In this document: piece by piece, positions 1 to 12,631 of the stretch
How the letters are laid out: each line of letters starts with the position of its first letter
Position numbering within the stretch: the stretch's first letter is position 1
Source: Bryum argenteum
Taxonomy: Eukaryota > Streptophyta > Bryopsida > Bryales > Bryaceae
Assembly: GCA_037043015.1 (NCBI GenBank)
Contig: CM073324.1
Location: forward strand, 26,552,097-26,616,096
DNA: 64,000 nt
Reading direction: 5' to 3'
Program-made: the position numbers and the translations under genes
The notes under the pieces: model-generated
The model's input: only the letters and a program-made list of their open reading frames with translations
Database searches by the model: none
What the model was told of the DNA's origin: nothing

Positions 1-1009
1 TTTTCTCACTCTTAGCTGACAACTCAACTGTAGGGACGGGTTTAGTGGAGTCCTTCGATGTTAAATCGATGTAAAAGTGATTTTCTCACTCTTAGCTCGC
101 AGTCATTAAGTCATGCTCTAGCGATAGAACGTTTAGCTTAGTGGCTTTTCTCCATTTACACCATCGAAGTCCAACGAGTTTCGATTATCCTCATTCATGG
201 ATGTCGTCTATGCGCGCAGCATACAACCTTGTAACTATTCGTCAGCGCAGTTCAATAGAGTTCGTATCTCCACCATGAACATGATCGCTTTTGAAACTGA
301 ACTACACCTGATTTTATATTCTAGATCAACTGGTTACTGCAAGGTTATGTTTGTGATTTCTTGTACAACATTGTTCGCTTTCTGCAAGGGAGAATCTTAA
401 TTGTGATAGTGTCACATTCCAGTATGTGCACAGATATTTTGTGCTGTGATTCGATACTGCAACTCATTTCAAGTGGCTAATCAACACTAGAGTGCATGAC
501 TTAATTTCCCTGAAACACAATATTTGACAATTAAAAGGTGTTGAAAAGAGCATGAAGCAAAATTAGTTTCGCGGGGTTGAGCCCGGTCGCTAGGGTTGTT
601 CGCTGCACTTATCACTCAGAAGTGCAACCCCGTGAAGAGGACGAAGAGCTCACAGAGAAAGAGAACCCTGCTGCACCGCTGCGGCCAAGAAGAAAACTCA
701 AAATCTCCTCAAATCCCTGACTCGTCCACCACAAAATTATGAACCCTTCTTGGCAGCTCCAGTCCAATTAACAACCACTGCACATACTCTCGCTCCAGTT
801 CAATTGGCGAACACTGCGCAGACCCTCGCTCCAAACGTGGCTCGTCATCTCCAAGCAGGAAGTGTGCCAAGAAGCAACTCATTTCCGATATTCATCGGCA
901 GACTCGAGTGTCTTCTGTCCTACAATCCTCGACTTGTGGCACCTTCAGGGCGAGTATTACACTGCTATTTGGAATCTGAATTGATTTCCCTCCTGGAGGG
1001 GGAGGGAAG
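1..1009. other. Intergenic, no gene seen
   Basis: No open frame here has coding character. The 17-base string TTTTCTCACTCTTAGCT occurs at 1-17 and again at 81-97, a small direct repeat 80 bp apart. The stretch next to the U2 3' end (about 560-1009) is more GC-rich than the rest. Confidence 0.5.
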
Positions 1010-1203
1010 GAGGGCTGCGCCGGCCAAGGAGGTAGTGCAATACCAAGGCGACGCTCGCGGGACCAGGCAGCAAGCTACCAGATAGTCCCGCTCCCAAGAA
1101 AAATTAGATTAATATCATGGGGATCGATGATCCCCGTATCAGATATTAAACTGATAAGAACAGATACTACACTTGATCTTAGCCAAAAGGCCGAGAAAAG
1201 TAT
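1010..1203 (-). ncRNA. U2: U2 spliceosomal snRNA
   Basis: Read on the minus strand, the sequence starts ATACTTTTCTCGGCCTTTTG and continues through the nearly invariant U2 5' region, including the GTAGTA branch-site recognition sequence. A stem IIa follows (GGGGATC pairing with GATCCCC), then an Sm-like site (AATTTTTCT) and two 3' stem-loops. The 3' stems differ in sequence from angiosperm U2 but still pair: GCGGGAC with GTCCCGC, then a GCGTCGCC...GGCCGGCGC helix. The length of about 194 nt is close to plant U2 (about 196 nt). U2 snRNA pairs with the intron branch point in the nucleus. Kept pairing and a plausible promoter argue for a working gene over a retro-copy. The 3' end was set by comparison with remembered plant U2 and may be off by a few bases. 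Confidence 0.93.
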
Positions 1204-1262
1204 GAATTCAGAGTCTCACCTTTCTCGTCTCATACCCCGAACCCGGCCGCCAGACCTCCCAT

Positions 1263-1273
1263 CGATATGGGGT
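1263..1273 (-). promoter_or_regulatory. USE-like element of the U2 gene
   Basis: The minus strand reads ACCCCATATCG, matching 9 of 11 positions of the plant snRNA upstream sequence element RTCCCACATCG. It lies 60-70 bp upstream of the U2 start, the expected distance. A weak TATA-like TATGAG sits about 34 bp downstream of it, near 1231-1236. That spacing is typical of plant Pol II snRNA genes, but the TATA match is poor. Confidence 0.55.
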
Positions 1274-2317
1274 GAACCAACTGCTCGATCACCCCAGGAA
1301 CCAAGGAAGCTTTATGTGCGCCTTCTGCCTTTTCCTCTGTCCTTTACCACTCCACGATACGACTTGTGTGAAAGAGCTGAAAGCACATGATGTACACTAC
1401 GAAGATTAAGGCGAATACATTTGGGTGGGATGACGTATTATCGGTAATCAATCTTTTTTGCAGAGCAATCTACAATATGATTTTGTGCAATAGATGGTGT
1501 ATTAATTGAAGTCAAATTTGATGAGCACTGTGAATTTTAAAGTATATAATCCACCTAATATTAATATAAACATATTCATAACGGTTGTACTTATAGATGT
1601 ATGAGCAATTACCATTTCAAACCCTTGTCTTGTAATAAAGTGATATTACGAGGGATTGAACCCCCCACCAAAGGCAACAAAAGCCTTGTGGGTACAGTAT
1701 CATCACTCTCTTGGTTTAAGACTGTTTTGGATGAACACCATGAAGTTAAACATTGGAGTGTTGCCCTTTCATTTGTCTTCTTATTGGTCTTTTATGATTT
1801 GAATGCTTATGAATACTTATTTTGTTGAGGAATTGAAACTAGATTTTTTAATGTATTCCATAAATATCATGGAGTATTGAGAGCGTGAACTTCTTCTCTA
1901 AAATGAATGTTATTATAACCTTCGAAGAGGTGAGTTGCTATATTCCTATGATTGGCCTTCCCGCCTTCCATTAAGACTTTAGTGAGGTAATGTAGTATGT
2001 AAGAATAAATTTTCCATTCATGATGGTTCTTGTAAAGTTCTAATGAGAGGTGCTTTACATGAAGGGTTAAGTCGATCATAAGGGTGAAGGAGGGTTAAAT
2101 TTCATTTTCATGTGATTGGTTAATTTTTTGGAGTACTTTGAATGGACCTATTGCATGAGAGGAAGTTTTTCCTCCTTAGGCCCCATAATCAGCTAGACTC
2201 GCCATGTAAAGCGTCCTTTATATACTTGATATGGAAGCAACCATGTTGATATTAGGATCCAATTATTTTGTTTCATGTGAATGAGTCTAAACTTACTATT
2301 TGTAAAGTTAGAAAAAC
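1274..2317. other. AT-rich intergenic DNA
   Basis: I see no gene or clear repeat boundary. Short frames at 1601-1828 (plus) and 1867-2079 (minus) have no recognisable protein character. Confidence 0.4.
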
Positions 2318-2550
2318 TTAACCCTTAAAAGTCACTTGGGGATAGTATGTACACTGTCGTATAATTAGGATTTGCTACCAACAAGGAACCCTAAACTGGA
2401 ATCGTAATAGCTCACTAGAACCGCATTAATTCAAATGTCAACTTCTTCTTTGAACTCAAACCCATTAAAGGTGTGCATTCACTCCAAATACAACCAAAAT
2501 ACATCGTATTCTACTGGTCGCTACGGCACGCTCAGACCTTTAAGGGTTAA
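2318..2550. mobile_element. TTAA-flanked piggyBac-like MITE, copy A (233 bp)
   Basis: The element runs from TTAA-CCCTTAAAAGTCACTTGG to ACCTTTAAGGG-TTAA. Its inverted termini begin CCCTTAAA and it is bounded by TTAA on both sides, which fits piggyBac-type elements (TTAA target, termini starting CCY). An inverted copy of the same length and very similar sequence lies at 10140-10372. No transposase frame is present, so it is non-autonomous. The short frame across it (2435-2623) is not a gene. Confidence 0.7.
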
Positions 2551-4530
2551 TATAGAAGTTTATGTACAAAATAATGCACTCGAGATCATAAATGTAGGTC
2601 CCAAAGAAGGGGAGGCTTATTAGAGACTTATGATGGAAGTTGCAGGTTAAAAACTATGAACTTGAAAATTTTTCAATTCATGAATATAGTGTTGAGACTC
2701 ACTACAAGGGTGAATCTTGAAAAAACTTGGAAGGAAAAAGAATACCCATGTTCTTGTGCAAATAATTTGTTCATGTTCTCCTTCTGAAGCTATATGTATA
2801 TAATTAGCATGCAAGTATGTGTAGGGACGTATTTGACCTCTATTTCAATAATGATGTTCTTTTAAAGAATCAATGATACACTATTGTCGATAAAAGTTCT
2901 AGAGAAACCTCCAATGAGAAAAAGTGCTCCCTCGGGTTTCAAATAAAATGACTTTATAGTCACATGTTATGCACATTCTAGAATGATGCCAAATCTTTGT
3001 ATCTTAGAATTTATAATGCATATACATTTATTGTCCTTTCTTTTGTCATATATCCACTCTGCAAATTTCCCTTGAATTTTCCAATATATCATTGAGCTAA
3101 ACATCAAAATTAAATCTACATGTCACATGTGAAGTAAATTAGTAATGAGCTAAAATTATGGCCTTGGAAAAGCCAAGAAATATGATTATGAGAAATTCGG
3201 ATGTTTCATTTGTATCCACTCACTTTTTATCAATAAGTCTATGAATTTATTCACGCTTCCTTTTCACCTTGTTACTTTTTATAAAACAATGCCTTACTAA
3301 TTGAATTTTGAGCAATTTTAAGCACTTCTCTAATTAAATGCTAATTTTAGAAAAGCCTATTGGAACCTTACCTATCACCAAAACACTCTAAATATGTATG
3401 CATGGGGTACATGCCAAGGTTTGCTAATTTAAAAATAAGTGAGAAAATCTAGAATAACGACTATTCCATTAAAGGGGTTGTCCAAATATAGATGCATCTA
3501 CACTATATCAAGTAAAATTGTGTAGGTTTGAAACCTTGACATTTCACTTGAACCATTTTTGCACTTAGTTTTAAATGAAAACCTATCGTATGAAATATAA
3601 CGATGTCGTCTAACATGCAATATATTGATTACTAATTTTTTAAAGAAGGAATTAAATTACCTCTCCATCTAACATTATGAATGACAAAAAAGAAAACTTT
3701 CCAGTGATCCTATTTGAGGAAGAAGCCAAACCCTTCATTTGACTCTTACTTTAACACCAAGTGAACTAAAAGCAACCATTCACATAGTATTGGTCTCGAT
3801 TTTTATTCTTTGTCATTGCCAACAATTAATAACTTTTTTTACCTAATACCCTACTTGCCCTTTTAAATTTAATTTGCATTTGATGAGTAATCGGACTAGT
3901 TGCCCACCTCATTCTAAAACCTCAAGTGTGATTGGTCCAAAATGGTGCCACAAATTTACCCATGAAAAAAGCCTACCCTTTCTATGTTTGAAGGCTTAAA
4001 AATTAATGTTCAACCATGAATCCAAATGAAGTTTTTAAAATTATTTGCATACAACTCTTGAATCACCAACTTTTAAATACCCCTCTTGAGTTTTTTAAAA
4101 GCTGTCCTCTCTCGTTGTGACAACCCTTCAAACTTTTGTACCATTCACAAAATGGTCGATTGAACGCCAAAGGTTTAACATCTACATATATTAGAACATA
4201 GTACAATAATTTTTTGTGTACAAGGCGTTAACTTCAAGTACTTACAAAAATCAATCAAATGACCCTTGAATGCAAAGTAATTTATTTTTCAATGCGCAAA
4301 TAATATTCATCAACACCCTTCACCACCTTTCATTTTGTGGGTCTTGTGGGTATAAGAACTGTCAGGGTATAAGAACTGTTTTTCCCAAACTAGTCGAGCA
4401 TACTTGCTCCTTCGTGCTGGTAGGACGCTGAAGCTGTATGCTTTTTCCTCCTCTAGCCAAGGAATTGTTGCGAGTACGGTTTTGTGTGAGTTCATTCATG
4501 ATCTAGTGCTTTGTGGACAAAGTTGGAATC
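2551..4530. other. AT-rich intergenic DNA and pectate lyase upstream region
   Basis: No gene is visible for about 1.9 kb. Close to the pectate lyase start the string GGGTATAAGAACTGT is repeated in direct orientation (about 4348-4380). It could be a small promoter duplication, but no function is shown. Confidence 0.4.
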
Positions 4531-7328
4531 ATGGCCATGAGCAATATCTTGTTGCTTCTGGGCTTGCTCGCATCGGTCGGAAGCCCGGTCGATGCACGCT
4601 ACTACAGGGGCGGAGCGCAAGATTACTCTGATCATGCTTTTGCAAGCACGAAGCAGTTTGTGGGTTACAGCCAGGCTCAGGTAAGCACCGGTGGGTATTC
4701 AGATGGGGAGACTACTTACGATTACACGAGGACGAGGACGTACTCTGAGAACACACCCAGAACTTACACCGAGGGATCGCCTAGCACGTTCGTAGAAAGT
4801 TCACCGTGGAGCACATACGTCGAGGGAACACCCAGCACGTTCGTGGAGAGAAGACCCAGCTTGTATGACGGGCACACACCAAGCTCTTTGGACTGGGATG
4901 TGCAGGAAAGGTTCGTTCTTTTGGCTTCATGTTTTACAAGGACTTTCTTTGCTTTTTCGATTCATTGCTACTCTCCGTCATGTTTTACAAGGACTTTCTT
5001 TGCTTTTTCGATTCATTGCTACTCTCCGTCATGTTTTTCAAGGACTTCCTTTGCTTTTTCGATTCACTGCTACTCTCCTTCCTGCATGAGTAATTTGGTG
5101 TGAATTCTTCGCGCAGTCCTTCTCATCGAGGTCTTGGAATGCCCTAGTATGGATATGTTCCTTCTTGTTTACAAGGAATCTGGGACTGACACCACATGAA
5201 ATCATTTACAATCTGTTTAATCCGATGACTGAGGTACAACTGCGCAATTTCAATGTGTCACATGTAGGACGGAATTCGCTTCTACAGAGAATGATGTTCC
5301 GGACGGGCCTACCATCGACGACTTTGTTTCTACGAAAAAGCATGACGATCATGAGGCGATTTCTCCCACTTCTCCTGCTCCTGCAGTTCCTCCCACTGCT
5401 CCTGCTGTTCCTCCCACTGCCCCTGCCGTTCTTCCCATTGCTCCTGCTGTTCCTCCCACTGCTCTTGCTCCTGTAGCACATGGTACGATGAATCCCATCG
5501 ATGAGTGTTGGATGCATGATCCAAATTGGGAGAACAATCGTCAGGCTTTGGCCAACTGTGCAATAGGGTTCGGCAAGAATGCTATCGGAGGAGCCCAAGG
5601 ACCCGTATATCTTGTCACTGATGAAAGCGACGACGACCTTGTCAACCCCAAGCAAGGCACCTTGCGCTACGGCGTCCTTCAGGATGTAAGAGCTTTTCGC
5701 CCCTAGGAAGCAGTACTTCTGTGGTTTGTATACTCATAAGTTATCGATGAACCGGTTGTCAAAAGCCGAGGACTTGCTTTTTGCCACTCCACCATATTAG
5801 CATGCAAGTGAGGGTCGCACTTCCGGGATTGAGCATGTTGCACGTAATAATGTGGATACTAACAGTTGGTGACTGTGGCTTGCTAGGGGCCCCTCTGGAT
5901 CGGATTCGCACGGAACATGACAATCAAGCTAAAGAACGAGCTGATAATCACAAGTTTCAAGACCATCGACGGTCGAGGCTTCGAGATTCATATCACGGAA
6001 GGAGCAGGATTCACGCTGCAATACGTCGGAAATGTGATCATCCATGGCATCTACATGCACGACCTGACGCCCTCGGGGCCAGATGTAATTCGTAGCAATT
6101 CGACTCACTCTGGTCACAGACGAGGCTCTGACGGCGATGCCATCAACATCTTCGGTTCCCACGACGTCTGGGTGGACCACTGTTACTTTGCTCGAGGCCA
6201 GGATGGCTTGGTGGACGCCGTCATGGGCTCCACTTTCATATCAATCACCAACAACTTCTTCGAGCAGCATGACAAGGTTAATCGAAAGCATGCACCACGT
6301 AGCTCCACTGATAGGATCATCACGATCTACATTCTGCTAAAGCATGAGTTAGGCAGGTTTCTGTCATCTTAGAAGCGTGTTCTTTAATCTCACAAGTTTG
6401 TGTATGCATTTGTAGACTATGCTCTTCGGTGCCCACCCATTCGATACTATGGACGACGACATGCAGGTAACTGTGGCCTACAACCACTTCGGTCCAGGAC
6501 TCATCGAACGTGTTCCCAGGTATGTTTCACTCTCACTTCATTCTACATTTCTAATTGACTGTTTCTATCTGTCTTGAGTACCTGCATTACCAATTTGCTA
6601 GCAATGTTTGACCTCAAAACATCCGGTCCAAGCTAGAGGTGGTGTGATGATGCATGACTCAATCAACTTGCTTCTCCGGAACAACTAACTATATTTTAAT
6701 TTCGATGGGTTTCTTTATTCCGGCAGGGTACGACATGGACATGCGCACATATTCAACAACTACTATGCTGGCTGGGGACAGTATGCCATCGGTGGTAGCG
6801 AAGGCCCAACCATTCTTAGTGAAGGAAACGTCTTCAATGCCCCCGACACTCACGACAAGCAGGTACCTCACGAACCATACTCCACTCACAAACACATCAT
6901 CCCTTTTTCGAAGCTGCTCCTACTCATGCCCATACGGACTCTCCGAAGTACAGACAGCTCGTCTATCAACATCAGCTGAGGGAATTATATAGTTTCGTCA
7001 CTTTGTGGTGCATGCAATGTCACTCCTTGCCGGTTATTGTCATTCTTGTTGAGCTGTCTTAAGCCTGTGCCACATGAGTGAGCAGGTAACAAAGAGAATC
7101 GACGACGGAGACGACTCCTTCAAGCATGCGGACGAGTGGAACTGGCAATCCAGGGGAGACAAGTTCCTCAACGGTGCTTACTTCGTATCCGGTGGCGATC
7201 AGAATCCTAGCTTGTTTGCCAAGGCTGCCAGTCACGATGAGATCATGCCGGCAGACTTGGTTCCGGACATCACTGGTGGTGCCGGTCCCCTTCTCTGCCT
7301 TGCCTCTACTGGTGGGAGGACTTGCTAG
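4531..7328 (+). CDS. Pectate lyase, polysaccharide lyase family 1, secreted
   Basis: Six-exon model: 4531-4910, 5268-5685, 5887-6276, 6416-6519, 6727-6862, 7086-7328, about 556 aa, in phase throughout. Pectate lyases cut de-esterified pectin by beta-elimination in the cell wall. The start [20 protein letters not shown] is a clear signal peptide, probably cut after VDA. A Tyr/Thr/Ser/Glu-rich repeat region (PSTFVE units) follows, then a Pro-Ala hinge with repeated AVPPTAP units. The PL1 domain begins at NPIDECW and holds the family signatures [29 protein letters not shown] (Ca2+ region), DGLVDA and ERVPRVRHGH with the catalytic Arg. Exons 3-6 are secure. The exon 1/2 junction uses a GTTCGT donor and is less certain; a canonical GTAAGC donor at 4681 would give a form lacking the Tyr-rich repeats. 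Confidence 0.93.
4927..5081 (+). repeat. 51-bp tandem repeat, three copies, in pectate lyase intron 1
   Basis: Three head-to-tail copies of a 51-bp unit containing CAAGGACTTTCTTTGCTTTT. The first two are nearly identical and the third has a few changes. They lie in the intron between exons 1 and 2. Frames running through them are an artefact, because 51 is a multiple of three. Confidence 0.85.
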
Positions 7329-10139
7329 AGGAGCTAGCAACCATAGCTACAGCCATCTGGTCAAGTTTTATGCAATTGGGCGGTTTTGCTGTGCTTCTCT
7401 TCATGTAACAGCTTGCTTTCAATACATTTTTGTACACGTGATATCAATAAATCCATATGCATTGAGTACCACAAGTTCCCAAATCCACAATCATCATCCT
7501 TATAACATAGTAAATTTTGAAATTATACAAGAGCACGGACATCGAGGACACAGTTTTTGATGAATATATGAATTAGAAAGATACAAAGTCGTTCATGTGT
7601 GGAAGAAGCTTGTATGAATCTTGTATTACTTACAGTTTGCTTCTTCTTTCTTCTTTTTTTTATTTTTTAATTTTAATTTTAATTTTTTTTAAAATAAATT
7701 ATTAAGAATGAGTTTGTGAATCACATAATTTCTTTACTTCATCATTGGCTTAACTCTTGAATCTTATAAGCCCACACGTTCATTTTTAGAATGATGCACA
7801 ATTTGTATTAATTTATGTGCTCAAGGTGCTCTAGTGTTGAATAATCATTTGTGAAAGTGTATGAGTGCAACATGAAAGTGTAACACAAGATGCAAACAAG
7901 TGCTCTCTATTTGAACACACACAAAGATCATAGGAAGGTGCTCTTACTCTTACGTACAACAAAGTAAATGTTCGGCACGCAGGCACTTAAGAGGCAACAC
8001 GAAAATTGCTTATGCTCAGTGAATACCATAAGGGACACACATGTGCCCCATCTGCCTCGTCGGAAACCGGTTGTCATGCTTCAACCGGTTGACTCAAGTA
8101 TTCCTTGTTAGATCATGTGGTGCATATGAGAATTTAGATTGCAAGATGGCTTGTTGAAAGGGTTGGCACTCTTGGGCATGCACTTCCCTATACATCCTCA
8201 AACATAGATGTGTAAGGCCCGTGCTTTTTGTCCTTTATATATTTTTTATACTTCCGGATCTCTTGAGGGCCAAAAGTCTACCCTGCTTTTCACATATGAT
8301 TTGCAAACTCATAATGAATTGATTGGTTACATATAAAATATGAGAGATGCAATCAATATGTACCTTACTTCACATGACCTCCATCATTTTAATGGGTGCT
8401 CAAGTTCACATTGTTTTAACAATTTTAGGAAACTCAAAGTTTGTAACTCCTCCTCAAAGTTTGTAACTTCTACTTGCTTACTATGGTCAACATCCAAAAA
8501 TTGAATCAATCAATTTCTCAAATTAGCAATAATCCCATAAAGGTGTGAACCGACTTCAAGTATCAACAAGTTGAAATTTAATACCTTGAATTCTTCTATC
8601 GGTTTCTGAGTAATGATGTTTTAAGTTTTTACAATATAACATTCAGACTTTTACTTGTTAAAATAATTTGAAGGAAATTTATGTTTTTAGGAAGCTGCCC
8701 AATTTCTTCAATACTTGATATGTACTTTACGAAACTTGAGGGGATAACAAACCAAAGAATGGTCTTAGGAGTTAGGACAAAAATAAATGAAGGATAACTA
8801 GCCTCTGGAGGGGCGAGCCCACCACTTTGGTGGATGGAAGGGCGACTAATATGAATATGATGAAACAAAACCCATAGTGGCTTCAATAATTGTCTCCGTT
8901 TAGTGAAAAATGCCAAAATTTACAAGAGAGAAATAGTTCACAATTAGATCCTTTGCACTCAAACATTTGCTCAAACAAGAGGAACCAAACGACCCAAGAA
9001 TTCCAATGTTTGCAGCCCTAAAAAAACTATTAAAAATGGAATGTTAACCTACAAGTAGAGAATCTTTTCTTTTACGTTAGCACGGACAAGACATGGTCAA
9101 AATAATTATATGAGCGTAGCAACACCGCGCGGGTATACTACACTAAAATTTATATTCGTGTTGAATGATAGTGTATTTAACCCAACATGTTCACAACACT
9201 ATTTGTCAAATAGTACACAATTAGTGTATGAGACCACCCCCTCTTAATGGCAACTTCACTTTTCTTCATGCTGAATTCTTCCGTCCCCTTTCTTAGAGAG
9301 ATTTAATTTCAGGCGTCTGGCTTTCAAAGCTTCCCCGGCGGAGGTGATTGCGCCCATCTTTCATCGCCTCCATCATCGTTTGTACTCACTTTATGATCGA
9401 ATGCAATTCGACTTGCAAAGTATTTATGAGATATAAAGTGTAGTAAAGAACTCTTGCCAAACATATTCTAGAGTTTCTTAGTTGTCGAAAGAATTCTTGT
9501 TGAACTTATACTAGGGTTCTCACTTAGAATTGCAAGATAGAGGACATAATTAATCGATACTTGAATTCGGAGATGGCGATATACCTTTTTGGAGCGTTTT
9601 ATAAAATCTTGAGAGTGTTCTTTACAATCTACGGAGTTCAAAGTGAAGACCTTAGATCACGGATTGTTCTCAGTAATCGTGGGCAAAGTCGTACATTTGG
9701 TGAAGGGAGTGTAAAAAAAGAGTTTATTGAGTTTTTGGTTGTGTGAGATTGACATTTGTAGGTGAAGTAGATATGTGCGCCATGGTGGCGGCACTTATAC
9801 TCTGGATTAATTTTCAAAGGTCTCAGTAGGGATTTACAAGGATTAGAAGAAAACCAAGAGATCCCTATCAAAATCTAACACTAAATGTCAACTTTCTCAC
9901 TTGTTGTTCCTTTAAAGAATGTTACTGTTTACAATTGGTGTTGAAATTGACAATTTAGGTTGCTACAATTCTACCCTTGTTAACAACACTAAATATAATT
10001 TTTAGTGTGGTTTTCATGAAATTGAAGCGATCCTTCTTTTTGAGAAGGAGAAGGAAGAGAGAACACAAAGAAATGATTAGGAAGGAATTGGAATGAGCAT
10101 TGAGCTCCATTCTCCCATGTATATATATACTGTATGGAT
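7329..10139. other. AT-rich intergenic DNA
   Basis: No gene recognised over 2.8 kb. A slightly more balanced patch at 9240-9400 may be a decayed coding scrap, but I cannot assign it. Confidence 0.4.
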
Positions 10140-10372
10140 ACAACCCCTAAAGGTCTGAGCGTGCCGTGGCGACCAATAGAATACGGTGTATTTTGGTTGT
10201 ATTTGGAGTGAATGCACACCTTTAATGGGTTTGAGTTCAAAGAAGAAGTTGACATTTGAATTAATGCGGTTCTAGTGAGCTATTACGATTCCAGTTTAGA
10301 GTTTCTTGTTGGTAGCAAATCCTAATTATACGACAGCGTACATACTATCCCCAAGGGACTTTTAAGGGTTAA
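10140..10372. mobile_element. TTAA piggyBac-like MITE, copy B (233 bp, inverted to copy A)
   Basis: This is the reverse complement of copy A at 2318-2550, with the same length and most internal sequence shared. The right end is GGG-TTAA. The left flank reads ACAA-CCCC instead of TTAA, a decayed target-site copy. The high similarity of A and B implies recent activity of the family. Confidence 0.7.
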
Positions 10373-11078
10373 CTAAAGTAAAGTAATAGATATGTTATGA
10401 AGATAAGAAGTAGAAAAGTAAAGACTAGTAGTTCTAGAGAGAATGGATAATATCACAACACTTCTCTCTCCCCATCCCCCAATGGATCTTTCTACGAAGG
10501 AACCCTTGAGATGAGAAAATATCACGAGAAGTATCACCTGCAGGAATGTGAGAGCCGAGAAGGCGGCTCGAATGACCAAGTGACTCCTTAGAGGGTGAGT
10601 CAGGGAATTCGGATACTTGGCAGCACACCACCACGCCATAGCCGTAGCCTGCCAATGCTTGATCTTTCGACTCCCTTAGGGTTCTACTCCATGTCCAGAT
10701 CTTCCCTCGTCCAATCCGCCACTCTTTTACATATTCCCTGCTGCATTTATGTCCTTTCTCGGGTCAGAATTGCCCATTCTCCACTTCCATCTTGCTTTCT
10801 CGTTCACAGATTGATCGCTTGTACCTTGGATGATTACGAAATATAATTGCTTCGTTATCAGGAACCGCAGTTTTATCAGGAACAGAACTCTGTAGTATAA
10901 TGTGTTGTTGAAGAATGAGTCAATAGGTTTTGGGTTCAGAGAAAATGAATCGTGAATTGTTAGTTCTGGCAAAATCATTGATAAGTATTGACATTAGGGT
11001 TTGACGTCACTGGAATAAGAAAGATTGGAACTGTTGGTATTTTGGGCTGTTTCTGATTTTGGGTTGGTCGACAGCGAT
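10373..11078. promoter_or_regulatory. Upstream region of the F-box/PP2 gene
   Basis: This is the 5' flank of the gene starting at 11079. I see no defined promoter motif and the transcription start cannot be placed from sequence alone. Confidence 0.35.
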
Positions 11079-12594
11079 ATGATGGGCAAATTGTTTAGGG
11101 CCGACTTGGACCTGGACAAGGAATTATCCGAGAGCGAGGATGGTGAGAAAGTTGAGAGCTATGGATCTGAGCAATCGGTAGGTGGTGTGCTTGGAGAATT
11201 GCCGGAAGTGTGCATCGCCATGATCTTCTGCTTCTTGTCTCCATCGGATGTTGCGAAAATGGCGTGCGTTTGCCGGTCATTCCGTGCAGCTGCTACTTAC
11301 GACGTTGTTTGGGAACGTCTAATGCCTCCGAGAGTACGAGACATCCTCGCTCTTGACCCGGCTCTTGACCCTGCACAATTCACAAACAAGAAGCAAATCT
11401 TTGATCAGCTTTGCAAGCCTCTCATCCATGCAAACCACACTAAGGTACGTGTTGTATGTCTGGTAATCTTCGTCATTCCAATGAATAAGATCATGTGGTA
11501 CAATATCTTATATGATGCGGAAAGTCTCTTTGGAAGTCAAACTTGAAACAGAGCAGTTTGTACATATTCGCAATGTTTTGACATTTTTTGAGAGACTTGT
11601 CGCAAATTTCCATTGTTATCGCTGGAAGAACATGGACATGAAAAACTTTGGGTTGTTCAGATTGTGGTTTTCTCGAGAGCTAGACGTGTTAAGCTTATTT
11701 CAAGACCCTCCAAATCTTCACTGTGGCATCTGAGATTTGACTCCATGATTCGTTCCATTCGTGAGCCTGCAGGCAGTGTGGATTGACAGCAGGACTGGAG
11801 GGTTATGCTGGAGCATCGCAGCAAGGGGGCTTTCTATCATCTGGGGTTATGATCCTCGTTATTGGGAATGGCTTCCTGATCAAAGCACTCTGTAAGCAAA
11901 CACATGCTACTTCTAGGAATATGCACACATATTCGTATACACAAGGTTCATGCGCACAAAACTGGGTGCAAAAGTTTCAGTTTCAAAGTGGAGAATGGAG
12001 GGTGTACTTATCCCAGTGGTACTATTTGTGTTTTCTTTTCACAGCTTTCCGGAGGTGGCACATTTGTTGAATGTGTGCTGGTTCGAGGTGACACACAAGA
12101 TGGAATTGGAACTTCCTCCGGGAGATTACACACTGACATGGCGACTGTATTTGGGCCATCTGGGAGGTTGGCACAGTGAACCTGCTCATTTCTATTTTAC
12201 GAAGAACGATGAAGAAACCACTGAATGCAAGTGCCATATAGACCCAAGACCTGAAGTGTCAAGCCAGCCAGTGGCACAGTACCCTTTGCCAGCAGCAATT
12301 CGGGTTATGAAAACCGGTTGGAGAGAATACGATGTCGCGGAGTTTTCCGTTGCGAAAGGAGAGGAGACATGTTCACTGAAGTTTTCCTTCATTGCTAGAG
12401 AATCCGGAGGCTGGAAGTCTGGTCTGTACGTGGGTGGCGTTGATATTCGGCCCACAGACGTGGTGAAGCAGATTCCCTTGCACCAGGGCACCTTGCGCAC
12501 GCCGGAAGATCCCGAGGTTTCGTTTACAAGTGGTGTACGTAGATTCTTCAGTGACTGGTCGAATAACACTTCAGGGAGAAGATGGAGACGCTAA
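11079..12594 (+). CDS. F-box protein with phloem-protein-2-like lectin domain
   Basis: Three exons: 11079-11444, 11773-11891, 12045-12594, giving 344 aa, in phase across both introns. The F-box lies near residues 40-85 (LPEVCIAMIFCFLSPSDVAK...CRSFRAA...VWERLMP). A PP2-type C-terminal domain follows, recognised by IDSRTGGLCWSIAARGLSI, FPEVAHLLNVCWFEV, ELPPGDYTLTWRLYLG and GWKSGLYVGGVDIRP. Such proteins are substrate receptors of SCF ubiquitin ligases; the PP2 lectin-like domain is thought to bind N-glycans or target proteins. ATG 11079 was chosen because it is the first ATG in frame; the reading frame stays open upstream without another ATG. A Tc1-like transposon begins 40 bp past the stop codon, so it probably lies in the 3' UTR or displaces it. 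Confidence 0.92.
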
Positions 12595-12631
12595 CTGGAC
12601 ACACGGAATTGTTCAGCATAGATGGCTGAAG

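Noticed and set aside
750-1390. Two plus-strand frames across the U2 locus
   Set aside because: They are the complement of the U2 snRNA and its upstream region and have no protein similarity.
2435-2623. Frame MSTSSLNSNPLKVC, also found at 9989-10255
   Set aside because: It occurs twice because it lies inside two copies of the same short TTAA element; it is too short and too degenerate to be a transposase.
5206-5655. 149-codon minus-strand frame rich in Gly, Arg and Ser
   Set aside because: It is antisense to the Pro-Ala hinge of the pectate lyase, which reads in phase into the PL1 domain.
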